Shown here: one piece after another, positions 10,182-19,756 of the stretch
Numbering within the stretch: the first letter of the stretch is position 1
How the letters are laid out: each line of letters starts with the position of its first letter
Origin: Crotalaria pallida
Lineage: Eukaryota > Streptophyta > Magnoliopsida > Fabales > Fabaceae
DNA: 64,000 bases
NCBI GenBank assembly: GCA_037953625.1
Contig: CM075653.1
Coordinates: forward strand, 4,092,001 to 4,156,000
Direction of reading: 5' to 3'
Position numbers and translations under genes: made by a program
The notes under the pieces: generated by a model
Databases searched by the model: none
The model's input: only the letters and a program-made list of their open reading frames with translations
What the model was told of the DNA's origin: nothing

Positions 10182-13100
10182 TCATGTAAATTTTTTTTTC
10201 TTTTGTTGCCAAGTCATATCCTTAGGAATCACATTCGCTGCTAAATAATTAGCTAAATCAGCATACCATGGGAGTTCAGATGCAGCAAACAGGTGTTCAT
10301 CAAGGAATTTTTCTTCAATTGGAACCTGATTATCCCTATTACTATCCTCAAGGGGAAGCCTAGATAAATGATCAGCAATAACATTCTCTACCCCCTTTTT
10401 ATCTCTTATTTCCAAGTCGAACTCTTGCAAGAGCAAGATCCACCTAATCAGTCTTGGCTTAGCATCGTGCTTAGCCAATAGGTGCCTTAAAGCAGCATGA
10501 TCTGTGAACACTATCACTTTCGAGCCTATCAAATAGGCACGAAACTTGTCCATTGCAAAAATCACTGCCAAGAGTTCTTTTTCAGTGGTCGTGTAATTAG
10601 TTTGTGCACTGTTTAACACACGACTGGCATAATAGATTGCATGAAACACTTTATTAATTCTTTGACCAAGTACAGCTCCTATTGCGTGGTCACTCGCATC
10701 ACACATTAGTTCAAAAGGTTCACCCCAATTGGGGGCAACCACTATAGGAGCTGTAATCAATCTCTCTTTCAAAAGTTCAAAAGATTTCATGCAATTATTA
10801 TCAAAAATGAACTCAGCATCCTTCTCCAGTAAATTGCATAGGGGTTTTGCAATTTTCGAAAAATCTTTAATGAATCTCCTGTAGAAACCGGCATGACCCA
10901 TAAAACTTCTTATCCCCTTAACATTTACTGGAGGAGGTAGATTTTTGATGACATCAATCTTTGCCTGATCAACCTCAATACCCTTTTCTGAAATTTTATG
11001 TCCTAAAACTATCCCCTCCCTAACCATGAACTGACACTTTTCGCAATTAAGGATTAGATTAGTTTCTTGACATCTTTCTAACACTTTGCCCAGATTGGCA
11101 AGACATGCATCAAAGGACGACCCGTAGACCGAGAAGTCATCCATAAAAACCTCAATGAAATTTTCGACCATGTCGGAGAATATAGCCAACATACACCTTT
11201 GAAAAGTCGCCGGTGCATTGCAAAGCCCAAAGGGCATTCTCCGATAGGCAAAAATCCCAAAGGGACAAGTAAAAACAGTTTTTTCCTGGTCTACAGGATC
11301 GACACAGATTTGATTGTAACCTGAATATCCATCCAAAAAACAATAGAATGCATGTTCTGCTAATCTTTCCAACATTTGATCCATAAAGGGTAATGGGAAA
11401 TGATCTTTCCGGGTGGCATTGTTTAATCTCCTATAATCAATGCACACACGCCACCCAGAAACAGTGCGGGTTGGTATTAGTTCATCTTTATCAAATTTTA
11501 CCACAGTTAACCCCCCCTTCTTAGGCACTACTTGCACTGGGCTAACCCAAGTGTTGTCGGAGATGGGGTAGATAATGCCTGCATCTAGAAGTTTGACTAC
11601 CTCCTTTCTCACGACTTCCTGCAAAGTCGGATTCAGCCTCCTCTGAGGCTGAATTACTGGCTTAAAATTCTCCTCAAGGAGAATCTTATGCATGCAGAAA
11701 CTGGGGTTAATCCCCTTCAAATCAGACACACACCATCCTAAAGCAGCTTTGTATTGCCTCAAAATTCTCATTAATTTCTCAGTTTCAGTTTCAGTCAAGG
11801 CATTACTAATTATAACTGGATAGAATTTAGTGTCATCTAAGAATGCATACCTGAGATTTGGTGGAAGAGTTTTGAGCTTTGGTACTGCCCGCTCCTCCTT
11901 TTCATGCTTCTTCAACTCCTTCATCTGTTCTGCCTTTGTGTAAGCTGGAGGTGCATCCAATCTGGCCACCACCTCCACAACCTTGCAATCTTCACTCTTT
12001 GCATGTGTCAGAGCTGCTACCAACACATCTTCATGCCCAATTTGCTCAAAAGTAGACGTGACTAGAGTGTCAACCACGTCCACCAAAAAGCATTGGGAGC
12101 TGTCCATCGGATTCTTCATGGACCGGTAGACATTGAATGAGACCTCTTCTTCATGAACCCGGAGCTTGAGCTCGCCCTGTTGAACATCTATGAGGGCTCG
12201 CCCAGTGGCTAGAAAAGGCCTACCCAGGAGGAGAGGAATGTCTGAATCCTCCTCCATATCCAAGATAACAAAGTCAGCAGGGAAGATGAACTTGTCCACC
12301 TTGACAAGCACATCCTCCACTTTCCCATAGGGCCTTTTCACAGACCGATCAGCTAACTGAAGGCACATCATTGTCGGCTTTGCTTCTCCAATACCAAGCT
12401 TCTTGAAGATGGAGAGGGGCATCAGATTGATGCTTGCCCCCAAATCGCACAGAGCTTTGCCAATGTCAAATCCCCCAATGTTACAAGGGATTGTGAAACT
12501 CCCAGGATCTTTTAACTTCTGAGGGAGCTTCCTTTGCAGGATTGCACTACATTCTTCTGTGAGGAGCACAGTCTCATCATCCTGCATCTTCCTTTTGTTG
12601 GTCAAGAGCTCTTTCATGAACTTCGCATATGTAGGCATCTGCTCGAGTGCCTCTGCGAAGGGAATGTTGATCTGGAGCCTCTTGAACATCTCCATGAACT
12701 TGGCAAATTGCTTCTTATTTTCCTCCTTTTTCAACCGCTGAGGAAAAGGAACCTTGTGAGACATGTGGGGTTTCTTCTCTTCTTCCTGAGTTGTAGTTGA
12801 ATTCTTCTTTTGTTGCACTTCAGGAGTTGAGTCCTCAGCTGGTTGTTCCTTGGCCTCTTCCTTCTCAAGCACCAACTCATCACTCTTCTTCTGTGGCTCC
12901 TCAAGAGACTTGCCACTTCGAAGAGTAATGGCCTTGCAATGCTCTCTGGGGTTTGGAATGGTGTCACTGGGAAAGGTTCCCGGTGACCTCTTTGACATCT
13001 GCTTGGAAAGTTGACCCATCTGAACCTCCAGATTGCGAATGCTGGCACCTTGGTTTTTGAAGTTGGCTCGCGTCTCCTCAACAAAATTATTGGTTGTTTG

Positions 13101-14405
13101 AGCGAGCTTCTCAATTGCTGCCTCCCAAGGTGCCGGCTGCTTCTCTTGTGGTGGCTGGAGTGCTGGACTGCGCCACGAGAAGTTAGGATGATTTCTATAC
13201 CCTGGGTTGTAGGTGTTTGAATAAGGATTGTTCCTCTGTCCTCCTCCCACAAAATTAGCCTGCTCATCTTTACCTGTGCTAGTACTAACCTCAAACACAC
13301 ACTCACCATTACGGTGGTTGCCTTTACAGAAATCACATGTTAGTATTAAAGCAGAAGTATCAGAAGGGTTAGGAGGTATACCTGTTGAAGCATTCATTTG
13401 GACCTGACCCAATTTCTGAGTCAATGCAGCTATCTGTTGCTGCATCTCTTTATTTTGTGCAAACAGAGCTTGCACATTTTCAGGCTCCAAATCGTTCTTC
13501 TTCATGATTCGCTTCCTAACAGTGGCCCGACTGCTGTTATGAGCCATCTTCTCAATCAACTGCCTGGCCTCTATGGCAGTCTTGCTCTCTAGTGAACCTT
13601 GTGATGCACAATCGACCAAGTGCTGATTGGCTAGACTCAGCCCATCATAGAATGTCCTCATTTGCATCCATTCAGGCATAGAGTGATTGGGGCACTTCTT
13701 CAACATCTGCTTGTACCTTTCCCACGCCTCATGTAACGACTCTCCATCTTGCTGAGCGAAGGCGTTGATTTCTTGCCTAAGCTGAGCTTGCCTGAAGGGT
13801 GGGAAGTACTTGTCCACAAACATTGTAGCCAATGTCTCCCAAGTAGTGATGCTCCCCTGTGGGTGTGCACGGAGCCATTGAAGCGCCTTTCCCCTTAATG
13901 AGAGAGGAAAGAGCCTCAACCTTATCGCCTCGTCACTTGCACCTTGAATCTTGAAGAAGTCCAAGTAACTCAAGAACATGGCAATATGATCACTTGGATC
14001 CTCGTCTGGGGCACCACTGAATTGATTTTGCTGCAGCATGTTCAGATATGCCCCCTTGATGTCAAAATGTGCAGCAGTGACAGCGGGTGGTACTATGCTA
14101 GTACCAATCAAGGTCGGGTCGACTAAGGCATAATCTGTCAAAGTACGCCTGTCAGTTTCCTGCTCATGCTCATGCATGCGCTCACGCTCACGCTCGTCAG
14201 CCATTATTCTTGCTCGTTCCCTTTTCTCTCGCTGTGCTTGTTTCCTTAGCTTCTTCGCTGTCAACTCGATCTCAGGATCGAATTGAAGGCTGCTGTAATC
14301 ACCTGCAGAACGCAAGTGCATATACCAAACTCGGCAAAGAGGGTTAATAGCACCTGTTGAGTGAATAAGAACGATTAAAAATAAAAAGCTAGAGCAAACT
14401 TCCAC
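10182..14405 (-). CDS. Athila-like gag-pol polyprotein (gag, protease, RT, RNase H)
   Basis: A 1407-codon open frame. Gag lies at about residues 125-270 (LRLFPLSLRGKA, WERYKQMLKKCP); the true gag start may be the internal Met near residue 68, because the first residues come from leader sequence just inside the PBS. One zinc-knuckle-like CX2CX4HX4C-type motif lies near residue 355 (CDFCKGNHRNGEC). A Glu/Lys-rich spacer follows, then protease near 650 with CDLGAS, as is typical of the Athila lineage. Reverse transcriptase has YSGYNQI and FMDD near 1086; RNase H has CDASDHAIGAVLG near 1238 and ends with ADHLSRLP. The frame ends at a poly-A run near 10190, beyond which the sequence continues in another frame into integrase. 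It makes the particle and cDNA for retrotransposition. Confidence 0.92.
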   Translation of the reverse strand: MEVCSSFLFLIVLIHSTGAINPLCRVWYMHLRSAGDYSSLQFDPEIELTAKKLRKQAQREKRERARIMADERERERMHEHEQETDRRTLTDYALVDPTLIGTSIVPPAVTAAHFDIKGAYLNMLQQNQFSGAPDEDPSDHIAMFLSYLDFFKIQGASDEAIRLRLFPLSLRGKALQWLRAHPQGSITTWETLATMFVDKYFPPFRQAQLRQEINAFAQQDGESLHEAWERYKQMLKKCPNHSMPEWMQMRTFYDGLSLANQHLVDCASQGSLESKTAIEARQLIEKMAHNSSRATVRKRIMKKNDLEPENVQALFAQNKEMQQQIAALTQKLGQVQMNASTGIPPNPSDTSALILTCDFCKGNHRNGECVFEVSTSTGKDEQANFVGGGQRNNPYSNTYNPGYRNHPNFSWRSPALQPPQEKQPAPWEAAIEKLAQTTNNFVEETRANFKNQGASIRNLEVQMGQLSKQMSKRSPGTFPSDTIPNPREHCKAITLRSGKSLEEPQKKSDELVLEKEEAKEQPAEDSTPEVQQKKNSTTTQEEEKKPHMSHKVPFPQRLKKEENKKQFAKFMEMFKRLQINIPFAEALEQMPTYAKFMKELLTNKRKMQDDETVLLTEECSAILQRKLPQKLKDPGSFTIPCNIGGFDIGKALCDLGASINLMPLSIFKKLGIGEAKPTMMCLQLADRSVKRPYGKVEDVLVKVDKFIFPADFVILDMEEDSDIPLLLGRPFLATGRALIDVQQGELKLRVHEEEVSFNVYRSMKNPMDSSQCFLVDVVDTLVTSTFEQIGHEDVLVAALTHAKSEDCKVVEVVARLDAPPAYTKAEQMKELKKHEKEERAVPKLKTLPPNLRYAFLDDTKFYPVIISNALTETETEKLMRILRQYKAALGWCVSDLKGINPSFCMHKILLEENFKPVIQPQRRLNPTLQEVVRKEVVKLLDAGIIYPISDNTWVSPVQVVPKKGGLTVVKFDKDELIPTRTVSGWRVCIDYRRLNNATRKDHFPLPFMDQMLERLAEHAFYCFLDGYSGYNQICVDPVDQEKTVFTCPFGIFAYRRMPFGLCNAPATFQRCMLAIFSDMVENFIEVFMDDFSVYGSSFDACLANLGKVLERCQETNLILNCEKCQFMVREGIVLGHKISEKGIEVDQAKIDVIKNLPPPVNVKGIRSFMGHAGFYRRFIKDFSKIAKPLCNLLEKDAEFIFDNNCMKSFELLKERLITAPIVVAPNWGEPFELMCDASDHAIGAVLGQRINKVFHAIYYASRVLNSAQTNYTTTEKELLAVIFAMDKFRAYLIGSKVIVFTDHAALRHLLAKHDAKPRLIRWILLLQEFDLEIRDKKGVENVIADHLSRLPLEDSNRDNQVPIEEKFLDEHLFAASELPWYADLANYLAANVIPKDMTWQQKKKKFT

Positions 14406-14453
14406 TAAGTAACTACTAAGAGTACCGAAAAATTACTAAAATCTAATTTTAGT

Positions 14454-14471
14454 TCCTCGGCAACGGTGCCA
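14454..14471 (-). other. Primer binding site, tRNA-Asp type
   Basis: On the minus strand the sequence TGGCACCGTTGCCGAGGA starts 6 bases inside the 5' LTR. It matches the complement of the plant tRNA-Asp 3' end with about two mismatches, as known for Athila and Tat elements. Confidence 0.8.
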
Positions 14472-14477
14472 AAAACT

Positions 14478-15795
14478 TGTTGGGGTTCTGGCAAGTATAC
14501 CAGATCGTACAAGTAATAAAGTGATAAATAGAGTATCGTTCCAACGAGGACTGAAATTGATTTTAATAATTCTCACCTATTCGTAGTTACTAAATGAAAA
14601 TTAAATTGAAATTCAATTGTTTGAGTGATTGTTGATTTAAACGAATTAAAAACAAATAAATAAAACGATTCTTGAACAATGGGAAAAAGCGGGATGTAGT
14701 TTCGATGAAGGTTCCTAAAACGTTTAACAACGAATTGATTTGTTTTCCTAAATTCTGAATTTATTTTGCAAAGATAGAAAACGCCTAATGTCTTAGCACG
14801 TTTCCGTATTTTAGGTATTAATCTCCCAATGATGTCTCAAGAGAGCCTTAAAAACCTAACCCTTAATTACGTTCAATCAAAACTTGTAAAAATTATCCAA
14901 TTCATAGAAAACATGTCTGTGCCTATGCAATTGAACTGTTTGATTATTAGGCTAAATCCTAAATTCATACGTCTATTCATAAAGGATTTCCAAAAGTCAT
15001 GAACTGCGCACATTCACGAACAACAATAAAAATATAATCAAACACAGAATTTATAATGGAAAAACAAAATCAATTCATTGCATAAACATTAACAAGGTTC
15101 CATATTCATCTACTCCTACATCCCAAAGAAGGGTTTAGTTCATAATGGGAAGAAGAAAAGCAATAAAAGTGATAAAGAGTGACATAATTACCACTAATCC
15201 TCGCCTCTAATCTCCGTGTTCTTCGCAAAAAGTTCTAAACCTTGTTCTTAATCCTCCGATATGTGAAAATCGTCCCCCTATCTAACTTAGAATATGTCTA
15301 TTTAAAAGGATAAAAACTAATCTCCCATCAAATCTGGAAAAGATATGATTAAATCTACTATGACTGACGACGTGCGCTTGGGCGGGATCGACGTGCGCCT
15401 GGGCGTGATGGCTTGCGCTTGGGCACACAAAGCTGCGCTTGGGCGCACGACGCTAATTTCACCAAACTCTTGCTTTTGCTCTTTTGACCCCATTTCCTGG
15501 TCTTGTGCACCCATTCTTGAATGTGCATAGCATCTTAACCGTCAAACTCGCCTTCTCAGTTCCAACTTCAAGGTTTTATTACTTGCTTCTTTTTTTCTTT
15601 TTCCAATTTCAACAAATTAAGCTCCAAAACCTGAAATTAAGAACCAAAAAGGGTACAAAATCCACAAAGATCTCGTTCCTCGTCGTTAGTAGATACAATC
15701 AATCTTTTCTTAACAATTACTTGAGAAACAAGCCAAAATCACTAAGAAAGAGGGTAAATTATCACTCAAAAACATCATATTTCTGGCTCTAATCA
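14478..15795 (-). repeat. 5' LTR of the Athila-like element
   Basis: Partner of 4055-5373, one base shorter. It starts the element on the minus strand with TGATTAGAGCC. It carries the same four GC-rich words (15369-15455), one with a G-to-A change. It ends in the foldback right arm at 15796. Confidence 0.93.
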
Positions 15796-15829
15796 CATGT
15801 GTATTTTTTCATTCTCTTGCTTGGATCTG

Positions 15830-16110
15830 TAATGAGTTCACCCTCCATGATTAAGAGAGACAGTAAAAAACACTATTCCAAACTTCAGAATAATGTCGAC
15901 AAGGATGATAGCGTCAAACATTGTCCGAAAAAAGTGACGCATATTATCACAGTTCTGTCCATTTCCAGGCAACTGTCATCGTTAACCACAAGAATGTATA
16001 AGAAGAGTGGATCCACTGAGAGAGACAATGCCCGTGCTAACATTAAGAAAATCTCCCAACGCGGAAAGAATGACCCTCGAGGATCCAGAAGAACGTTCAT
16101 CAACATGATG
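15830..16110 (+). other. Coding-like stretch in the foldback right arm, unidentified
   Basis: The frame from 15799 to 16209 (136 codons) is open and its middle part is repeated at protein level in the left arm on the minus strand (3047-3360). Shared segments include SRQLSSL, MYKK, SGSTERDNARANIKKISQ and KNDPRGSRRT. Some indels between the arms are of three bases, but one near the end is not, and the left arm has an in-frame stop. I do not recognise the protein. It may be an exon captured by the foldback element before its arms diverged; it is unlikely to be expressed. Confidence 0.3.
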
Positions 16111-16332
16111 GAGAATGAAAAGTCAAAGGCAAATTTTCAAAATATGAATAACTTTAAGTTTTTTTTAATGGTCACACAAATGAAAATGAAAAGATCAGTA
16201 AGAAATTAAGATTATTACAATTAAATTAAACCCTTCAATTATTATCAACATACTAGGAGTTTTTAGCATCTTGCAAGTTTTAATTTCATACCCTTACAAA
16301 CTATACGGCACATTAATTTGAAAACTCAAACT

Positions 16333-16335
<3 letters not shown>

Positions 16336-16378
<43 letters not shown>
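16336..16378. repeat. (TA)n microsatellite, foldback right arm
   Basis: A long TA run, the inverted counterpart of 2842-2866 and clearly expanded relative to it. Confidence 0.9.
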
Positions 16379-16382
<4 letters not shown>

Positions 16383-16400
16383 TGAATAAATCACGCCATT

Positions 16401-17504
16401 ATGTTCTCAAGTCATTTCCATAATTTGGAGCTCCAATATATGTTAACTTATATATTAACCAGCATTTTCCTCGGTTAAACTGTTAAACAACATTTAACTT
16501 ATCATCTATTCACTCACCCTATGACAAAGACAAAAAACATGTCAAGAATTTCAAAATCAGGCATATCAATATCAATGACAAGAATTCAAAAAACTTATCC
16601 ATGTGACTCCATGCTTGAGTTTATATATTGTGTTTGAGACATTTTTTCACTGATGCTATTATAAGAAATATACAATATATTCACGAAGAGAAGCATGTTA
16701 ATGAATGATTCCACTCTCCTAATGGTGAACACCAATTAGTCCCTTTTGAGAAGCTACCATTGTTATTCCATTCGGTTTTAACCTCTTTATTGACCAAAAA
16801 ATAAACGAGACAAGAAAGACAAAGGGAAATTGAGTGAACGAAAAAAGAAGAGCAAAAGGAAATCGAATTTAGGGTTATTCAACTTTAAATTGGAAGTTAA
16901 TAATCTCATAATTTACATTTTTTAAGATTACACAAAGTTAAATTATACCAACTCTTACACTGCTCGTAACTTTTTATGCAATGTGAATTTTACTAGTCTA
17001 TCCATTGATTAATAACTATACGTTATCTAGAGCATTTTTGTCAAATTTAAGAAAATTTAAACATTATTGGACATGTATTCAAATAGTTTCATTTTCATAT
17101 ACTTTTAAAACATATATTTTGATAATTTTGACATATATAAAAGAAGTACAAAATGATTTTCAATTTTTGTAAAATTTGATTTAGACAATCTATATAACAA
17201 AAACTTTCAATCCAACGGTTGATTCAATAAATTTGACATGGTGTAGGAGGTATGAGCAATGTAAGAGTTGATGTAATTTATCTTGGTATAAATGGATCCA
17301 TTATATATATATATATATATATATAAGAAAACCCTAAGAAAAAGGACATTGGTTCCGTGCAATCAAATTTAGGATGGTTGAACAACAATTCCATAACAAA
17401 TCAATAGTTGTTTGACAAGTCAATTAATTTAACTCATATAGAACTGATTGGCAGTGACTGTGCCAGTGACATGAACTTATTCACTGACTTGTCAAGCAAC
17501 TATC
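16401..17504. mobile_element. Non-coding stretch with two small inverted-repeat MITE remnants
   Basis: No gene seen. At about 16930-17290, TTATACCAACTCTTACACTG-like sequence returns inverted near 17248-17290. At about 17398-17510 a shorter hairpin has arms reading AGTTGTTTGACAAGTCAAT and its complement with two changes. A (TA)n run sits at 17302-17324. The piece 16401-16925 shows nothing I can name. Confidence 0.4.
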
Positions 17505-18495
17505 AGTTTATTAGGGGATTATTGTGTAACCATTCAAGATATAAATAATATGCGACAAGATATAAAGAATATGGCCCCTCACGGTAAATCCTACCGGGTT
17601 TTTGGAATGTCTATAGGCCACAATCATACGGCTTTGTTCTATGGTAAATTTAAAGTGGATTTTCCATGGTGGTTCTAGACTTATAAATGCCCCCGGATTG
17701 CCCTCACTTTTGAGGGTAAGGATCCACCCGCAAACAATCGACAAGAGATTGGATATGACTTCCCCAAAATAGGTTGGACGCGCCTTTCAAAAGTCGTGTT
17801 TACGATGAGTGGTGACACTCCGAGTGATACTTTCGCACGCTACAAGAGATCATACACTTGGTAAATCAAAGGTATGGCAAAAGCACCCCTAAACTTATTG
17901 TTCAAATAATAGTACTCGGGTATAAGGTTTCCGTGTGTGCCAAGATCCGTGGAAAAAAACTATTTGAAGGGGATACAAACCTTTTAAATAAATAAACCCC
18001 CCACAACCGCAAAACAAATAACTCAGCACATATCCATTGGTTCAAAAAGATAATCATTTAAATATATGACCGATTAATAAACATATAAAATAAAATAATA
18101 AAGAAATAAAGGAAAAGAGAGGGAAAAAAATTTTAAGCAAACAAAATAGAAAAAGGTTATAGTTTAATTAAAACCAGCCAATCATATAGGCCCGACTCTA
18201 TTATTAGCTATTCCTAGGGAAGTCGCCAAAAATGTCTCGACCGGGACGTGCAGCAAATGCTAGGATAAAGACCCACGAAAATTGAGGGAGTTGCCACCAT
18301 ATTTTGTATTTTTGAACTAAACGTGGAAAAACATCTTTCTTTTAAGAATAGTCACCAATTTTTTAAATCATAGTTTTTTTTTTTTTGAAAAAAATCTTGG
18401 TTCGAGAGTCGGTTTGAAAAAGGTATTATCACCCCAACCACTCGTTCATTCAAAATGGTACCTTTCGATTGGCTTTATTTAACAGACCTAACTAA
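17505..18495 (-). mobile_element. Ogre-like Ty3/gypsy fragment: LTR end, PBS and leader, minus strand
   Basis: Read on the minus strand, this parallels the plus-strand element at 27.6-28.8 kb. It contains the end of an LTR (18490 down to about 18232, with the characteristic GAGTCG...GGTATTA.CACCCC and GCCACC words in inverse order), a PBS and about 700 bp of leader. Leader similarities include AGTCGGGCCTA near 18190 and the CCAAAAACCCGGTAGGATT segment near 17585-17605, both also present in the other copy. No ORF1 is retained. It is truncated on the right by the CACTA terminus at 18504. Confidence 0.65.
18211..18228 (-). other. Degenerate primer binding site, tRNA-Arg type
   Basis: On the minus strand it reads TGGCGACTTCCCTAGGAA, a diverged form of the TGGCGACTCCACTGGGGA site at 28169. 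This site type is known from Ogre elements. Confidence 0.55.
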
Positions 18496-18503
18496 TTGGT
18501 TTG

Positions 18504-19045
18504 CACTACTAGAATTTTCAGATTTAGAGACAGAACGAATTCTGTCTCTAACAGTATAAGAGACGAAATTAGAGACGGAACTCATTCCGTCCCTTCACCG
18601 TTTCAACATCATGAAATTGCCTACATTTACACCTTTTGCACGGACACCTCAACTCTCCTATCATTTTATAATCATTTTGTGCGCAACCAAACTCCAAGAA
18701 CTCAATAACCTCTACCAAAAATTCATCCGTAACCCTTCTCTTATCATGACCAACCCTTTTATCCATCCACTTGCGATGCTCGGGAGCTTCCATTATTGTG
18801 TGTGTCTAATAATAATTAAACAAGTGAAGATGTGACATGTCAATTATAGTAGCATCACAGCCTACGTAAAAGGACACAAACAACCTACGTTTATTTTTTT
18901 ATTAGCAAAAACAATAGCAGAACAGCAGCAAATACCAACAATATGTCAATTATAGTAGCAGCACAGTAGCAGAACAGCAGCAAAAACAATATTAAGAACA
19001 GCATTACAGTCATAGTCCTTCATTATCAGCAAGAAACAAAATAAA
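18504..19045. mobile_element. CACTA (En/Spm) transposon terminus and flank (copy B)
   Basis: Begins with CACTACTAGAA, the CACTA-superfamily terminal repeat, followed by subterminal inverted motifs (GAGACAGAACGAATTCTGTC and GAGACGGAACTCATTCCGTC). The region continues with a transposase-associated domain fragment and intron-like sequence. Positions 18752-19042 are repeated directly at 2596-2829. I could not find the opposite CACTA end in the window, so the full element is either truncated or larger than seen. Confidence 0.7.
18569..18793 (-). pseudogene. Transposase-associated domain fragment of a CACTA transposase
   Basis: A 74-codon frame containing RKWMDKR near residue 7, then a helix with VIEFLEFG, then the cysteine motif CPCKRCKCR. 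That combination is the N-terminal transposase-associated domain of plant CACTA proteins, presumed to bind zinc. It is only the start of a protein normally several hundred residues long. The frame runs into the subterminal repeats of the terminus at 18504, so it is a truncated remnant that could at most make a short DNA-binding peptide. Confidence 0.75.
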
Positions 19046-19756
19046 GAAAGAATAGAGAATGACTTATTTGACAGAGAAATAACAACCAAAGTTTGATATT
19101 ATCACCACAATAATTTCTTCTAACCTGCAATCCCAAATTCAAATGGAAGTCAAAATACTGAATAGAAGATTAAATCCAATTAAAAACTAACAAAAGCTAA
19201 CAACATAATTTATGGCACTAATCTGGAACACTACACTCCTAATCTACTCCCAATACTGTTACTGTACCTGATAATAAATTAAACACTACTCTGGAGCACT
19301 AATTCTTGCAACCAAGACACAAAAAGGAAAGTAACAAAAAATTAATCAATTAAAGCAGCAAGACGAAACTTCAATGTTGGTAGCATTCTGTTATTAATCT
19401 TGCAGCAAAGGAAATGAACAAATACTTAAATTTTGAGACAACGACACCTAAGAGTGTTAGGATGCTAGGGGCACCCTAAGGAAGAAGATGAATTAAAAGG
19501 ATAAAAGAATAAAAAATAACAAATATAGAACTAACAAAGATAATTCATTTTTCCTTTTTTCCTAATGAAAGATGATACATTCCTTTTATAGTAAATACTC
19601 AAACCCTAAAACTCTTAATAACCATACACTTGTCACAATCATAATACTTAGCAAGAATCTAGAATAATTCATATTATAAAATATAATCTAATAATCTAAT
19701 TTATTTAATTACTATCCTATCCCCTGCTTGATTATGGACCTTAGCCCTAACATCCT
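19046..19756. other. AT-rich sequence, probably CACTA-internal, no gene seen
   Basis: Continuation of the sequence flanking the CACTA terminus. It has no open frame of note and no recognised domain. It could be intron or 3' sequence of the transposon. Confidence 0.3.

Larger units (their letters stand above)
4055..15795 (-). mobile_element. Athila-like Ty3/gypsy LTR retrotransposon, nearly complete, minus strand
   Basis: An 11.7-kb element with both LTRs, PBS, gag-pol, an extra ORF and a polypurine tract. Read on the minus strand the order is 5' LTR (15795-14478), PBS, gag-protease-RT-RNase H (14405-10182), integrase (10144-8984), extra ORF (8215-6983), PPT and 3' LTR (5373-4055). LTRs begin TG and end CA. 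The target duplication is CATGA (4050-4054) and CATGT (15796-15800); the uninterrupted foldback left arm near 3400 shows the pre-insertion site and supports one later substitution. A tRNA-Asp-type PBS, a DLGAS protease motif and an extra ORF after integrase fit Athila/Calypso. Coding breaks make it non-autonomous. Confidence 0.93.
2830..16400. mobile_element. Foldback (long inverted-repeat) element, split by an Athila-like insertion
   Basis: The left arm runs from 2830 to about 3742. The right arm runs from there to 4054 and resumes at 15796-16400. With the retrotransposon removed, both arms are about 0.91 kb and reverse-complementary over essentially their full length, with point changes and small indels. 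Outer ends are AATGGCGTGATTTATT and its complement, next to TA-repeats on both sides. No convincing target duplication flanks it. The arms share a coding-like stretch (3047-3360 complement and 15830-16110). A non-autonomous Mutator-like or foldback element is the likeliest class. Confidence 0.65.

Noticed and set aside
17511..17744. A 77-codon minus-strand open frame
   Set aside because: Its sequence parallels the non-coding leader of the Ogre-like element at 28.6-28.75 kb, where the frame is not open.
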